Source: Bradyrhizobium elkanii WSM2783 (lineage in GTDB: Bacteria > Pseudomonadota > Alphaproteobacteria > Rhizobiales > Xanthobacteraceae). From it: DNA of 64,000 nucleotides. This document shows positions 16,449 to 24,680 of the stretch, piece after piece. The position numbers and the translations under genes are program-made. Below the pieces are notes generated by a model. That model made no database searches and was not told the origin of the DNA. It saw only the letters and a list, made by a program, of their open reading frames with translations. Within the stretch, counting starts at the first letter, position 1, and each line of letters starts with the position of its first letter. Where the stretch lies: the NCBI RefSeq assembly GCF_000472865.1, contig NZ_AXAP01000027.1, positions 40,780 to 104,779 on the forward strand, in the 5' to 3' direction.

Positions 16449-17266
16449 GCGGCGTGGCTGGGGTCGACTACGAGGTCGAATACAACAACCGCGCGCGGGT
16501 ACCGGAACATCCCGCGCTGATCGAAGGCTGGGCCAGGGACGCGGCCGCCTATCGCGCGCAGCATGCGCCGCGCCGCATCGCCTACGGCCCGGGCAATCGC
16601 CACACCATTGATTTGTTTGAAAGCAGCGAGGGGCCGATCGTCGTCTTCATCCACGGCGGCTATTGGCAGGCGCTCGACGGCTCCTTCTTCAGCCATTGCG
16701 CGCGCGGGCTCAATGCCCACGGGGTCACGGTCGCCGTGCCGAGCTACGATCTCTGTCCCACTGTCACCATTGCCGATATCATCGGCCAGATGCGAGATGC
16801 TTCGCGCGTATTGGCTCGGCTTGGCCGACCGCTGGTGGTGAGCGGCCATTCCGCGGGCGGGCATCTCGCCGCCTGCATGCTCGCGACCGATTGGCCGGCG
16901 CTCGATGCGTCGCTGCCGAAACGGCCGGTCATATCGGTCTATTCGATCTCGGGTCTGTTCGAGCTCGCGCCGCTGGTCGAAACCTCGATCAACAAGGCAT
17001 TGCGTCTGGATGCCGCGGCGGCCGAGGCTGCAAGTCCGCTGTTCTGGCGGCCGCCGGCCGGAACAGCGCTGGATGCGGTGGTCGGCGAAACCGAAAGCGC
17101 CGAATATCATCGGCAAAGCCGCACCATCGTCGAACAATGGGGCGCGGCCGGCGTTGCCACCCGCTACGGCGCCGTCGCCGCAGCCAATCATTTCACCGCG
17201 ATCGCGCCGCTCGCCGATCCGGACTCGGCGATGGTCGCGCGGCTGCGCGAATTGGCGCAGGCCTGA
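16445..17266 (+). CDS. Alpha/beta hydrolase, arylformamidase (kynurenine formamidase)-like
   Basis: The 273-residue hydrolase carries HGGYW (~66-70), the oxyanion-hole motif of the arylformamidase/HSL-like group, and the nucleophile GHSAGGHLAA (Ser ~137), with a likely acid and histidine near the C-terminus (NHFTAIAPL). Arylformamidases cleave N-formylkynurenine, a step on the way from tryptophan to anthranilate. The gene overlaps marR and precedes the aryl-CoA ligase, so a role in releasing the free amino-aromatic acid before CoA activation is plausible. Other ester or amide substrates are equally possible. Confidence 0.8.
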   Translation: MSGVAGVDYEVEYNNRARVPEHPALIEGWARDAAAYRAQHAPRRIAYGPGNRHTIDLFESSEGPIVVFIHGGYWQALDGSFFSHCARGLNAHGVTVAVPSYDLCPTVTIADIIGQMRDASRVLARLGRPLVVSGHSAGGHLAACMLATDWPALDASLPKRPVISVYSISGLFELAPLVETSINKALRLDAAAAEAASPLFWRPPAGTALDAVVGETESAEYHRQSRTIVEQWGAAGVATRYGAVAAANHFTAIAPLADPDSAMVARLRELAQA

Positions 17267-17294
17267 ACATTCCGGCGAAGTGCAAAATCGGCTC

Positions 17295-17322
17295 TTGCGT
17301 GAAATTGTTTTAAGTATAAAAT
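17295..17322 (+). promoter_or_regulatory. Promoter/operator for the aryl-CoA ligase gene
   Basis: TTGCGT (17295-17300) and TAAAAT (17317-17322), 16 bp apart, form a plausible sigma-70-type promoter. GTTTTAAGTATAAAAT (17307-17322) matches the site at 7975-7990 at 14 of 16 positions and also overlaps the -10. The ATG of the ligase is 70 bp downstream. Confidence 0.65.
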
Positions 17323-17392
17323 TGTTGCCGGATACGCTGCCGGGCGTCCTCGATGTGTGATCGTGAGCATTCTTGCTGGAAAGCGAGGGGCG

Positions 17393-19042
17393 ATGGATAT
17401 GGCAGTTCTTGCACCGAAGCTGGGCCCTTCCGCCCATGTCGACACGTTCACGCGCGACAATCTTCCGCCATTCCATCAATGGCCGGACCTGCTGCTCGAC
17501 CGGCCTGAATTTCAATATCCAGAATATCTCAATGCCGCAGTCGAACTGACCGACCGCATGGTCGAGAAAGGCTTTGGCGACCACACTGCGCTGATCGGCA
17601 ACGGCCGCCGGCGCACCTACAAGGAATTGACCGACTGGTCCAACCGCCTTGCGCATGCGCTGGTCGAGAACTACGGGGTCAAGCCCGGCAACCGCGTGCT
17701 GATCCGCTCCGGCAACAATCCGGCCTTCGTCGCCGCCTGGCTCGCCGCGACCAAGGCCGGCGCCGTAGTCGTCAACACCATGCCGATGCTGCGCGCCGGT
17801 GAACTGGCGAAGATCGTCGATAAGGCGGAAATCTCGCTGGCGCTAACTGATAGCCGTATCGCCGACGAACTTGTCGCCTGTGCCAAGACCAGCAAATTCC
17901 TCAAGCAGGTCGTCAATTTCGACGGCACGCAGAATCACGACGCCGAGCTCGATCGCGTCGCATTGAGCAAGCCGGTGCGGTTCGACGCGGTCAAGACTGG
18001 CCGCGATGACGTGGCGCTATTAGGATTCACATCGGGCACGACCGGCGAGCCGAAGGCGACGATGCATTTCCACCGCGATCTCCTGATCGTCGCGGACGGC
18101 TATGCGAAGGAAGTGCTTGATGTCACCGAGAACGACGTCTTTGTCGGCTCGCCGCCGCTGGCCTTCACGTTTGGCCTCGGCGGGCTTGCGATCTTTCCTT
18201 TGCGGTTCGGCGCCACCGCGACGCTGCTGGAAAACGCCGCGCCGAACCAGATGGTCGAGATCATCGAGACCTACAAGGCCACGATCTGCTTCACCGCGCC
18301 GACCGCCTACCGTGCGATGATGGCCGCGATGGACAACGGGGCCGATCTGTCATCGCTGCGCATCGCTGTTTCCGCCGGCGAGACGTTGCCGGCGCCGGTG
18401 TTCGAAAGCTGGACCAGGAAGACCGGTAAGCCGATTCTCGACGGCATCGGCAGCACGGAGATCCTGCACATCTTCATCACCAACCGGATCGGCGATGCCG
18501 TGGCGGGCACGACCGGACATCCGGTTTCCGGCTATGAGGCAAAAATCGTCGACGACGACATGAACGAGTTGCCGCCCGGCAAGGTCGGTAAACTCGCGGT
18601 GCGCGGCCCGACCGGGTGTCGCTATCTCGCGGATGCGCGGCAAACCAAATATGTGCGCGATGGCTGGAACCTGACCGGCGACGCGTTCGTGCGCGACGAG
18701 AATGGCAGGCTCTCCTTCGTCGCCCGCGCCGACGACATGATCATTTCTTCCGGCTACAACATCGCAGGTCCCGAGGTCGAGGCCGCGCTGCTGACACATC
18801 CAGATGTCGCGGAATGTGCGGTGGTCGGGCAGGTTGATGAAGAGCGCGGGCAGATCGTCTCGGCCTATGTCGTGCTGAAGCAGGGCTGCCGCTGCGACGA
18901 GTTGCAGGTCAAGCTCCTGCAAGACCACGTCAAGGCCAGGATCGCGCCGTACAAATATCCCCGCGCCATCAGCTTCGTCGATGCGCTGCCGAAAACGCAG
19001 ACCGGCAAGGTCCAGCGCTTCAAGTTGCGCGAAGCGAGCTGA
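17393..19042 (+). CDS. 2-aminobenzoate/benzoate-CoA ligase-type AMP-binding enzyme
   Basis: The 549-residue adenylate-forming enzyme activates an aryl acid with ATP and CoA. It has the P-loop-like GFTSGTTGEPKATMHFHRD (~211-229), DGIGSTEILHIFITN (~347-361), the hinge region LSFVARADDMIISSGYNIAGPEVE and the C-terminal catalytic lysine in LPKTQTGKVQRF. SGYNIAGPEVE and STEILHIF are typical of the benzoate/2-aminobenzoate-CoA ligase group. The start at 17393 follows GAGGGG; a longer form from 17357 is possible. It is the expected first enzyme of the pathway whose second step is the fusion monooxygenase/reductase at 8055. Confidence 0.92.
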   Translation: MDMAVLAPKLGPSAHVDTFTRDNLPPFHQWPDLLLDRPEFQYPEYLNAAVELTDRMVEKGFGDHTALIGNGRRRTYKELTDWSNRLAHALVENYGVKPGNRVLIRSGNNPAFVAAWLAATKAGAVVVNTMPMLRAGELAKIVDKAEISLALTDSRIADELVACAKTSKFLKQVVNFDGTQNHDAELDRVALSKPVRFDAVKTGRDDVALLGFTSGTTGEPKATMHFHRDLLIVADGYAKEVLDVTENDVFVGSPPLAFTFGLGGLAIFPLRFGATATLLENAAPNQMVEIIETYKATICFTAPTAYRAMMAAMDNGADLSSLRIAVSAGETLPAPVFESWTRKTGKPILDGIGSTEILHIFITNRIGDAVAGTTGHPVSGYEAKIVDDDMNELPPGKVGKLAVRGPTGCRYLADARQTKYVRDGWNLTGDAFVRDENGRLSFVARADDMIISSGYNIAGPEVEAALLTHPDVAECAVVGQVDEERGQIVSAYVVLKQGCRCDELQVKLLQDHVKARIAPYKYPRAISFVDALPKTQTGKVQRFKLREAS

Positions 19043-19053
19043 GCTTGGACAAT

Positions 19054-19956
19054 TCAGTCCTGCTCTTCCCGCATCCGGCCGATCAGGAGGTCGGCCACCA
19101 GCCGGCAGGACGGCGACAGGTTTCGGCTCGCCAGCCGGACCATGGTGACTTGCGTTGCCTCCAGCCGCTTGTCGCGCAGCGGCACGGCGACGAGCAGGCC
19201 AGTCTCCAGCGCCGGCACGGCTGCGACGCGCGGCAGGAAGGTGGCGAGATCGGTACGGGCGGCGAGCCTCTGTGCGAAGGCGAGCGAGTTGGTCACGGTG
19301 CAGACCTCGAGCCTGACTTTGGCCTGCGCGCAGGCGCGGTCGACCTCCTGACGGATGCCGAAGGATGGATCGGGGACCACGACCCGTAGCCCTGCGAGTT
19401 CCTTCACCGTGCAGCTCGCCTTGTTCGCCAGCGGATGGCGCGGCGAGACGATCAGGCACAGCGATTGCCGCATCCGCCCGAGCTCGATCAGGTCGCTGCG
19501 CGGTGCGCGGCCGAACACGAAGCCGAGATCGACATCGTTGTGGCCGACCTTCTCGGCCACGTCCCGCGAGCCCACCATCGTCATCGAGATCGAAATGCCC
19601 GGATATTGGCCGGCAAGGTCGACGGCGAAATTCGACAGGAAGCTCATCAGCATGCCCTCGACGGTGGCGATCCTGACCTGCCCACGCCGTGAGCTGTCGA
19701 ATTCCTGCACCTTGACGCGGATGCCGTCGAGCTGATTGCGGTTCTCGACCGCGTAGCGATAGAGCAGGTGACCGGCGCCGGTGAGCTGCATCCCGCGTGG
19801 GCCGCGCTCGAACAGCTTCACCGAAAGCTCCTCCTCGATCGCCTGCATTTGCCGGCTGATCGCGCTCGGCGCGATCCGCAGCGAAGCCGCCGCCTGCTTG
19901 ATCGAGCCGCATTGCGTGACCTCGCGGAAATATCGGATGGCGGCTGACTCGATCAT
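19054..19956 (-). CDS. LysR-family transcriptional regulator
   Basis: The 300-residue protein has an N-terminal helix-turn-helix (YFREVTQCGSIKQAAASLRIAPSAISRQMQAIEEEL, ~9-44) and a C-terminal periplasmic-binding-like effector domain beginning around RGQVRIATVEGML (~91). It is divergent from the Liv-type importer genes, with a perfect TCGAA-TTA-TTCGA palindrome (T-N11-A LysR box) in between. Control of those importer genes, with the substrate or a catabolite as effector, is the usual arrangement. It is convergent with the CoA ligase, with 11 bp between the two stop codons. Confidence 0.94.
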   Translation of the reverse strand: MIESAAIRYFREVTQCGSIKQAAASLRIAPSAISRQMQAIEEELSVKLFERGPRGMQLTGAGHLLYRYAVENRNQLDGIRVKVQEFDSSRRGQVRIATVEGMLMSFLSNFAVDLAGQYPGISISMTMVGSRDVAEKVGHNDVDLGFVFGRAPRSDLIELGRMRQSLCLIVSPRHPLANKASCTVKELAGLRVVVPDPSFGIRQEVDRACAQAKVRLEVCTVTNSLAFAQRLAARTDLATFLPRVAAVPALETGLLVAVPLRDKRLEATQVTMVRLASRNLSPSCRLVADLLIGRMREEQD

Positions 19957-20011
19957 GTGGATTGATCCTCCCCTTGCGGCCTGCCCAACAACGCGGCAGG
20001 CACTGACCAGG

Positions 20012-20028
20012 GGTCGAATTATTCGACC
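20012..20028. promoter_or_regulatory. LysR-type operator palindrome
   Basis: GGTCGAATTATTCGACC is a perfect 8-bp inverted repeat around a single central base and fits the T-N11-A LysR consensus. A further ATTCGAAT half-site stands at 20054-20061, about 37 bp downstream. Both lie in the 158-bp gap between lysR and the divergent binding-protein gene, as for a recognition and an activation site. Confidence 0.7.
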
Positions 20029-20114
20029 TCAGACCTCTAATTTCAATGCTTTTATTCGAATGCGGGATTTGCCATCATTTTCCATCCCGGCAGGTAGTGG
20101 TGGAGAATTGTTCT

Positions 20115-21335
20115 ATGAATAAGTCTTGGGTCGCTCGTTACGCGCGTCTTGCAGCCCCGCTATGGGTGGCAGCGGTTCTCTGCGGCACGCTGGCGTCCAA
20201 CGCGTCGGCCGAGGACGTCATCCGTTTCGGCGCCCCGCTGCCGATCACCGGCCCGCTCGCGCCAGAAGCGATCAAGCAGCAGCAGGGTTATGACCTCTGG
20301 GCCGAGGAGGCGAACAAGGCCGGCGGCATTTCCGTCGGCGGCAAGAAATACAAGGTCGAGATCGTCTACGCCGACTATCAGTCGAACACGCCGCGCGCGG
20401 TGCAGGCGACCGAGCAGATGATCACCCAGGGCAATGTCAACTTCATGTTCGGCGCCTTCGGCTCCGGCGCGGCCAAGGCGGCCAGCACCGTATCCGAGAA
20501 GTACAAGGTGCCGACGCTGGCGGCGACTGCATCCTCGGTCCAGGTCTACGACCAGGGCTACAAATATCTGTTCGGCACCTTCACGCCGAACGACACGCTG
20601 ACGACACCGCTGACCCAGATCATCAAGGCCAAGGTGCCCGAGGTGAAGAAGGTCGCCATCCTCGCGCGCAACGATCTGTTCCCTCTCGCGATCGCGCAGG
20701 AAATGGAGAAGTCGGCGAAGGCGAACGGCTTCGACCTCGTCTATTTCGAGAAATATGCGATCGGCACGCTCGATCACTCGGCGGCATTGTCGCAGATCAA
20801 GTCGCTGGCGCCGCAATGGATCTTCGTCACCGGTTACATCAACGACCTGCTCCTGGTGCGCAAACAGATGGCAGACCAGGAGATGAAGGCGCCGGTCGTC
20901 ACCATGATCGCCGGTCCCGCCTACCAGGAATTCATCGAGTCCGGTGGCAAGACCGCCGAGAACATCACCAGCGCCTCCTGGTGGCATCCGGCCGCGCGAT
21001 ATGAGGGCAAGGACATCTTCGGCGCGACCGAGAATTTCGTGAAGCTGTTCAAGGCCAAGTACAAGAGCGAGCCGGACTATGGCCAGGCGTCGGCGGCGTT
21101 GTGCGGCGCGCTGTTCCAGATGGCGATCGAAAAGGCCGGCTCGCTCGATCGCGACAAGGTACGCGATGAACTCGCCAAGCTCGACGTGGTGACTTTCTTC
21201 GGCCCCGTCAGGTTTGGTGCCAACGGCCAGATCAACTCGCTCGACCCGCCGGTCTTCCAGATCCAGGGCGCCAAGCCCGTGGTGCTGTTCCCGGAAGCCA
21301 TCAAGCAGGGCGACCTCAAGGTCGGCGTCAATTGA
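20115..21335 (+). CDS. Liv-type ABC transporter substrate-binding protein
   Basis: Translation most likely starts at 20115, giving 406 residues with signal peptide MNKSWVARYARLAAPLWVAAV ending near ASNASAE. The mature protein begins DVIRFGAPLPITGPLAPEA, the opening strand and ligand loop of type I periplasmic binding proteins, and has the family's LAATASSVQVYDQGYKYLFGT segment. It heads a five-gene run with two permeases and two ATPases. The ligand is unknown; location beside aromatic and amine-oxidising genes suggests an amino-aromatic or amine compound and not leucine. Confidence 0.94.
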   Translation: MNKSWVARYARLAAPLWVAAVLCGTLASNASAEDVIRFGAPLPITGPLAPEAIKQQQGYDLWAEEANKAGGISVGGKKYKVEIVYADYQSNTPRAVQATEQMITQGNVNFMFGAFGSGAAKAASTVSEKYKVPTLAATASSVQVYDQGYKYLFGTFTPNDTLTTPLTQIIKAKVPEVKKVAILARNDLFPLAIAQEMEKSAKANGFDLVYFEKYAIGTLDHSAALSQIKSLAPQWIFVTGYINDLLLVRKQMADQEMKAPVVTMIAGPAYQEFIESGGKTAENITSASWWHPAARYEGKDIFGATENFVKLFKAKYKSEPDYGQASAALCGALFQMAIEKAGSLDRDKVRDELAKLDVVTFFGPVRFGANGQINSLDPPVFQIQGAKPVVLFPEAIKQGDLKVGVN

Positions 21336-21370
21336 TGACCACCGTCATTTAGCTCGATTAGGCATCCCTC

Positions 21371-22237
21371 ATGCACGCAGCCCAGATACTGGTGAACGCC
21401 GTCGTTCTCGGCTGCCTTTATGCCTGCATCGCGATCGGCTTCTCGCTGGTCTGGGGCGTGCTCAACGTCATCAACCTGATCCACGGCTCCTTCATCGTGC
21501 TCGGCGCTTATCTCGCCTACGGGCTCTACAACGCGCTGCACGTCTCGCCCTGGTACTCGGTCGCGGTCGCTGCGCCGCTGTTCTTCGTGCTCGGCTACCT
21601 CCTGCAGCGGCTGTTGCTCAACCGCGTGATCACCGCCCCCGTGCTGGTGACGCTGACGATGACGTTCGGGCTCGACCTGATCCTGAACAACGCGATGATC
21701 TATTTCTTCAAGGCTGACTACCGCAAGCTGACGCTGACGCCGTCGCTCGGCTCGGTGTCGATCTTCGATGTGGTGGTTCCGGTCGATCGTCTGATCGCGA
21801 CGGTCTCCGCGCTGGCGCTGACCGGATTGCTCTATCTCCTGCTGCGACGCTCGCGCGTCGGGCGCGCCATTGTCGCGGTGCGTCTCGACCGCGACGCGGC
21901 GGTGTTGATGGGCGTCGACGTCAAGTCGATCTACGCGGTTGCGTTCGGCCTCGGCGCAGCACTCGCCGGCTGCGCCGGCGTGCTGATGGCGCTGATCTTT
22001 CCGATCTCGCCGTTGACCTCGTCGGGCTATCTCGGAAAAGCCTTCGTGGTCTGCGTGCTCGGCGGCCTCGGCAGCGTCTCGGGCGCGCTCGCGGGCGGGC
22101 TGCTGCTGGCGCTGGTCGAAGGGATCGGCTCGACGTTCTTCGGCCCGGCTCACGCGACTACGCTGTCCTTCATCCTGCTCATCGTCTTCCTGATCCTGCG
22201 CCCGCAGGGGCTCCTTGGCCGGAAGGGTTTTGAATGA
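21371..22237 (+). CDS. Liv-type ABC permease (LivH family)
   Basis: The 288-residue integral membrane protein has about eight hydrophobic segments and the conserved LGCLYACIAIGFSLVWGVLNVINLIHGSFIVLGAYLAY N-terminal region of the LivH family. The cytoplasmic loop contacting the ATPase has RSRVGRAIVAVRLDRDAAVLMGVDV. It overlaps the next permease gene by 4 bp. Together with the LivM-type partner it forms the inner-membrane channel of the importer. Confidence 0.95.
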   Translation: MHAAQILVNAVVLGCLYACIAIGFSLVWGVLNVINLIHGSFIVLGAYLAYGLYNALHVSPWYSVAVAAPLFFVLGYLLQRLLLNRVITAPVLVTLTMTFGLDLILNNAMIYFFKADYRKLTLTPSLGSVSIFDVVVPVDRLIATVSALALTGLLYLLLRRSRVGRAIVAVRLDRDAAVLMGVDVKSIYAVAFGLGAALAGCAGVLMALIFPISPLTSSGYLGKAFVVCVLGGLGSVSGALAGGLLLALVEGIGSTFFGPAHATTLSFILLIVFLILRPQGLLGRKGFE

Positions 22238-23169
22238 CGAAGTCGAATATCGCTCTGCTTGTCCTGCTCGCGGTTGTCGCATCGCTGCCGCTGTTTGGCG
22301 GCGCCTATGCGCTGCGGCTCGGCACCATCGCCTGCATGTATGCGATCCTCGCGCTGTCCTGGAACGTGGTCGGCGGCTTTGCCGGCTATCCCTCGTTTGC
22401 GACCGCCGCCTTCTTCGGCTTCGGCGCCTACACCACGGGCGTGCTGCTGGGCAAGGGATTGCCGCTCTGGCTTGGCGTCGTCATCTCCGCGGTCGCCGCC
22501 TTGTTGATCACGGCGGCACTTGGCGCGGCTCTGCTGCGCCTGCGGGGACATTACTTTGCGATCGCAAGCCTCTCGCTGGTCGAGGTGCTGCGCGAGCTCG
22601 TCAATAATGCCACCGATCTCACCGGCGGCGGCATGGGCCTCAACATCCCCCTGGTGTCCGGCTCCGGCGTGCTCGCGGAAGCGATGTTCTTCTTCTACGC
22701 GATGTGGATCCTGCTGCTGCTCACCGCGCTGATGGTGATGGCCGTCGCCGGCTCGAAGCTCGGCTTCGGGCTCGCCTGCATCCGCCAGAACGAGACCGCC
22801 TCCAGCATGGTCGGCCTCAACACCACTCTTTACAAGAGCATCGCCTTCGGCCTGTCGGCCTGTTTCGTCAGTGCCGCCGGCGGTGTCTATGCCGCCTGGG
22901 TGCACTATATCGATCCGTCCGATGTCTTCGACATCCTCTATTCGGTGAAACCGATCGTGATGGCGCTGATGGGCGGCCTCGGCTCGCCGCTCGGCGTTGC
23001 CTGCGGCGCATTCCTCTATCTCGGATTAGAGGAGGTGGTCTGGCGCAACTACATCCAGATCCACACCGGCGTGCTCGGGCTGATCATCGTCCTCTTGCTG
23101 CTGTTCCTGCCGCATGGCCTGATCTCATTGCGGCCATCCAACCTTTGGCGACGGGTCAAGCATGTCTGA
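22234..23169 (+). CDS. Liv-type ABC permease (LivM family)
   Basis: The 311-residue membrane protein shows the LivM pattern: MYAILALSWNVVGGFAGYPSFATAAFFGFGAYTTGVL near the N-terminus, an internal LLRLRGHYFAIASLSLVEVLRELVNN and FGLACIRQNETASSMVGLNTTLYK, followed by further helices. It overlaps the upstream permease by 4 bp and the downstream ATPase gene by 8 bp, as expected for a tightly coupled transporter operon. Confidence 0.95.
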   Translation: MTKSNIALLVLLAVVASLPLFGGAYALRLGTIACMYAILALSWNVVGGFAGYPSFATAAFFGFGAYTTGVLLGKGLPLWLGVVISAVAALLITAALGAALLRLRGHYFAIASLSLVEVLRELVNNATDLTGGGMGLNIPLVSGSGVLAEAMFFFYAMWILLLLTALMVMAVAGSKLGFGLACIRQNETASSMVGLNTTLYKSIAFGLSACFVSAAGGVYAAWVHYIDPSDVFDILYSVKPIVMALMGGLGSPLGVACGAFLYLGLEEVVWRNYIQIHTGVLGLIIVLLLLFLPHGLISLRPSNLWRRVKHV

Positions 23170-23911
23170 GATCCTTCGCCTCGAAAATGTATCAAGGCAT
23201 TTCAGCGGCCTGCAGGCGCTGCGCGACGTCACGCTCACCGTCAACAGAGGCGAGGTGCTCGGCCTGATCGGACCAAACGGCGCCGGCAAGACCACCCTGG
23301 TCAACACCATCTGCGGCGTCACGCCGGCCAATTCGGGGAAGATCGCTTTCGACGGCAATGACATTACGCGCATCAGGACCTATCAGGCGGCGCGGCTCGG
23401 CCTGTCGCGCACCTTCCAGATCGTGCAGCCATTTGCCGAATTCACCGCGCTCGACAATGTCGCCGCCGCCGCGCTGTTCTCGCAGCCGGGTCAAAGCCTG
23501 AAGGTGGCGCGCGAGCAGGCAATGGCCCATCTGGTCTATGTCGGCCTCGAGTTGCAGGCCAATCACCCTGCTGCGACGCTGACGCTCGCCATGCGCAAGC
23601 GGCTGGAGCTTGCGAAAGCGCTGGCGATGAATCCGAAACTGCTGTTCCTCGACGAGGTCAATGCTGGTCTCAACAGCGCCGAGGTCGAGCGCGCGACCAA
23701 GCTGATCCATGAGCTTGCCGCCAGCGGCATCACCATCGTGATGATCGAGCACCTGATGAAGGTGGTGCTCAATGTCTGCACGCGCATCGCGGTGCTGCAC
23801 AACGGTGCGCTGATCGCCGATGGCGCGCCGCGCGAGGTGATCGAGAATCCCGCTGTTGTCGAGGCCTATCTCGGCCAGCAATATGCCAAACGGAATGCCG
23901 CCCGTGGCTAG
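23162..23911 (+). CDS. Liv-type ABC transporter ATP-binding protein (LivG family)
   Basis: The 249-residue ATPase has the Walker A motif GPNGAGKTT (~38-46), the Q-loop region and Walker B LLFLDEVNAGLN (~160). The ABC signature is unusual: TLTLAMRKRLELAKAL where LSxGQ would be expected. This occurs in some Liv-type importers and probably still permits function. The C-terminal VIENPAVVEAYLG is a LivG hallmark. The gene overlaps both neighbours. Confidence 0.94.
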   Translation: MSEILRLENVSRHFSGLQALRDVTLTVNRGEVLGLIGPNGAGKTTLVNTICGVTPANSGKIAFDGNDITRIRTYQAARLGLSRTFQIVQPFAEFTALDNVAAAALFSQPGQSLKVAREQAMAHLVYVGLELQANHPAATLTLAMRKRLELAKALAMNPKLLFLDEVNAGLNSAEVERATKLIHELAASGITIVMIEHLMKVVLNVCTRIAVLHNGALIADGAPREVIENPAVVEAYLGQQYAKRNAARG

Positions 23912-24635
23912 CTCCCTGATCCTCGAACTGAAAGGGCTGTGCGCCGGCTATGGCGAGATCCAGGTGCTGTGGGGCATCGATCTCGACGTTCGCCGCGGCG
24001 AGATCACCGCGTTGATCGGCTCCAACGGCGCCGGCAAGACCACGCTGATGCGGGCATTGTCGGGCCTGATCCCGACCACGGCGGGCAGTTATTTCTCGGA
24101 AGGCCGCGATCTCACCGGCGACACCGCCGCCGGGATCCTCGCCCACGGTATCGTGCATGTGCCGGAGGGGAGGCGGCTGTTCGGCGCGATGAGTGTCGAG
24201 GAGAACCTGCTGATGGGCGCCTATTTGCGCGACGCCGGCCGCGCCGAGATCAATCGCGACCTCGATCAGGTCTATGCCACGTTTCCGAAGCTGCGCGAGC
24301 GGCGGCGGCAGGCGGCGGCGACCTTGTCCGGCGGCGAGCAGCAGATGTGCGCGATCGGCCGCGGCCTGATGAGCGCGCCGCTGCTCTTGATGATCGACGA
24401 GCTTTCGCTCGGGCTTTCGCCCTTGCTGGTCGAACAGCTCGTGGCGGCGCTGCGCGAACTCAACGCCGGCGGCACGTCGATCCTGCTGGTGGAGCAGGAC
24501 GTCACCATCGCGCTCGATCTCTGCCACCGCGCCTTTGTCATGGACATGGGCCGTATCGTGCGCAGCGGTTCGGGAAGCGAACTGCTCGCCGATCCGATCG
24601 TCCGCGATGCCTATCTCGGCGTTCTCCACGAATGA
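23895..24635 (+). CDS. Liv-type ABC transporter ATP-binding protein (LivF family)
   Basis: The start at 23895 (MPPVASSLILELKGL) gives 246 residues and overlaps the previous gene by 17 bp; a start at 23883 is possible. Walker A is GSNGAGKTTL, the signature is LSGGEQQMCAIGRGL, and Walker B is LLMIDELSLGLSP. HVPEGRRLFGAMSVEENLLMGAY is characteristic of LivF. It completes the importer begun at 20115. Confidence 0.94.
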   Translation: MPPVASSLILELKGLCAGYGEIQVLWGIDLDVRRGEITALIGSNGAGKTTLMRALSGLIPTTAGSYFSEGRDLTGDTAAGILAHGIVHVPEGRRLFGAMSVEENLLMGAYLRDAGRAEINRDLDQVYATFPKLRERRRQAAATLSGGEQQMCAIGRGLMSAPLLLMIDELSLGLSPLLVEQLVAALRELNAGGTSILLVEQDVTIALDLCHRAFVMDMGRIVRSGSGSELLADPIVRDAYLGVLHE

Positions 24636-24680
24636 CCGAACCCGGGCTTTTCTAGCCCCTTTACGTTGCAAAGAGGTGTC

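Noticed and set aside
18350..19912. Minus-strand open frame of 520 codons
   Set aside because: It overlaps the CoA ligase in antisense and lysR in another frame of the same strand. Its translation is low-complexity Arg/Ala/Gly text typical of high-GC shadows.
21077..22282. Minus-strand open frame of 401 codons rich in Glu/Arg/Gln
   Set aside because: Antisense of the binding-protein and permease genes; composition is a mirror of membrane codons and not a real charged protein.
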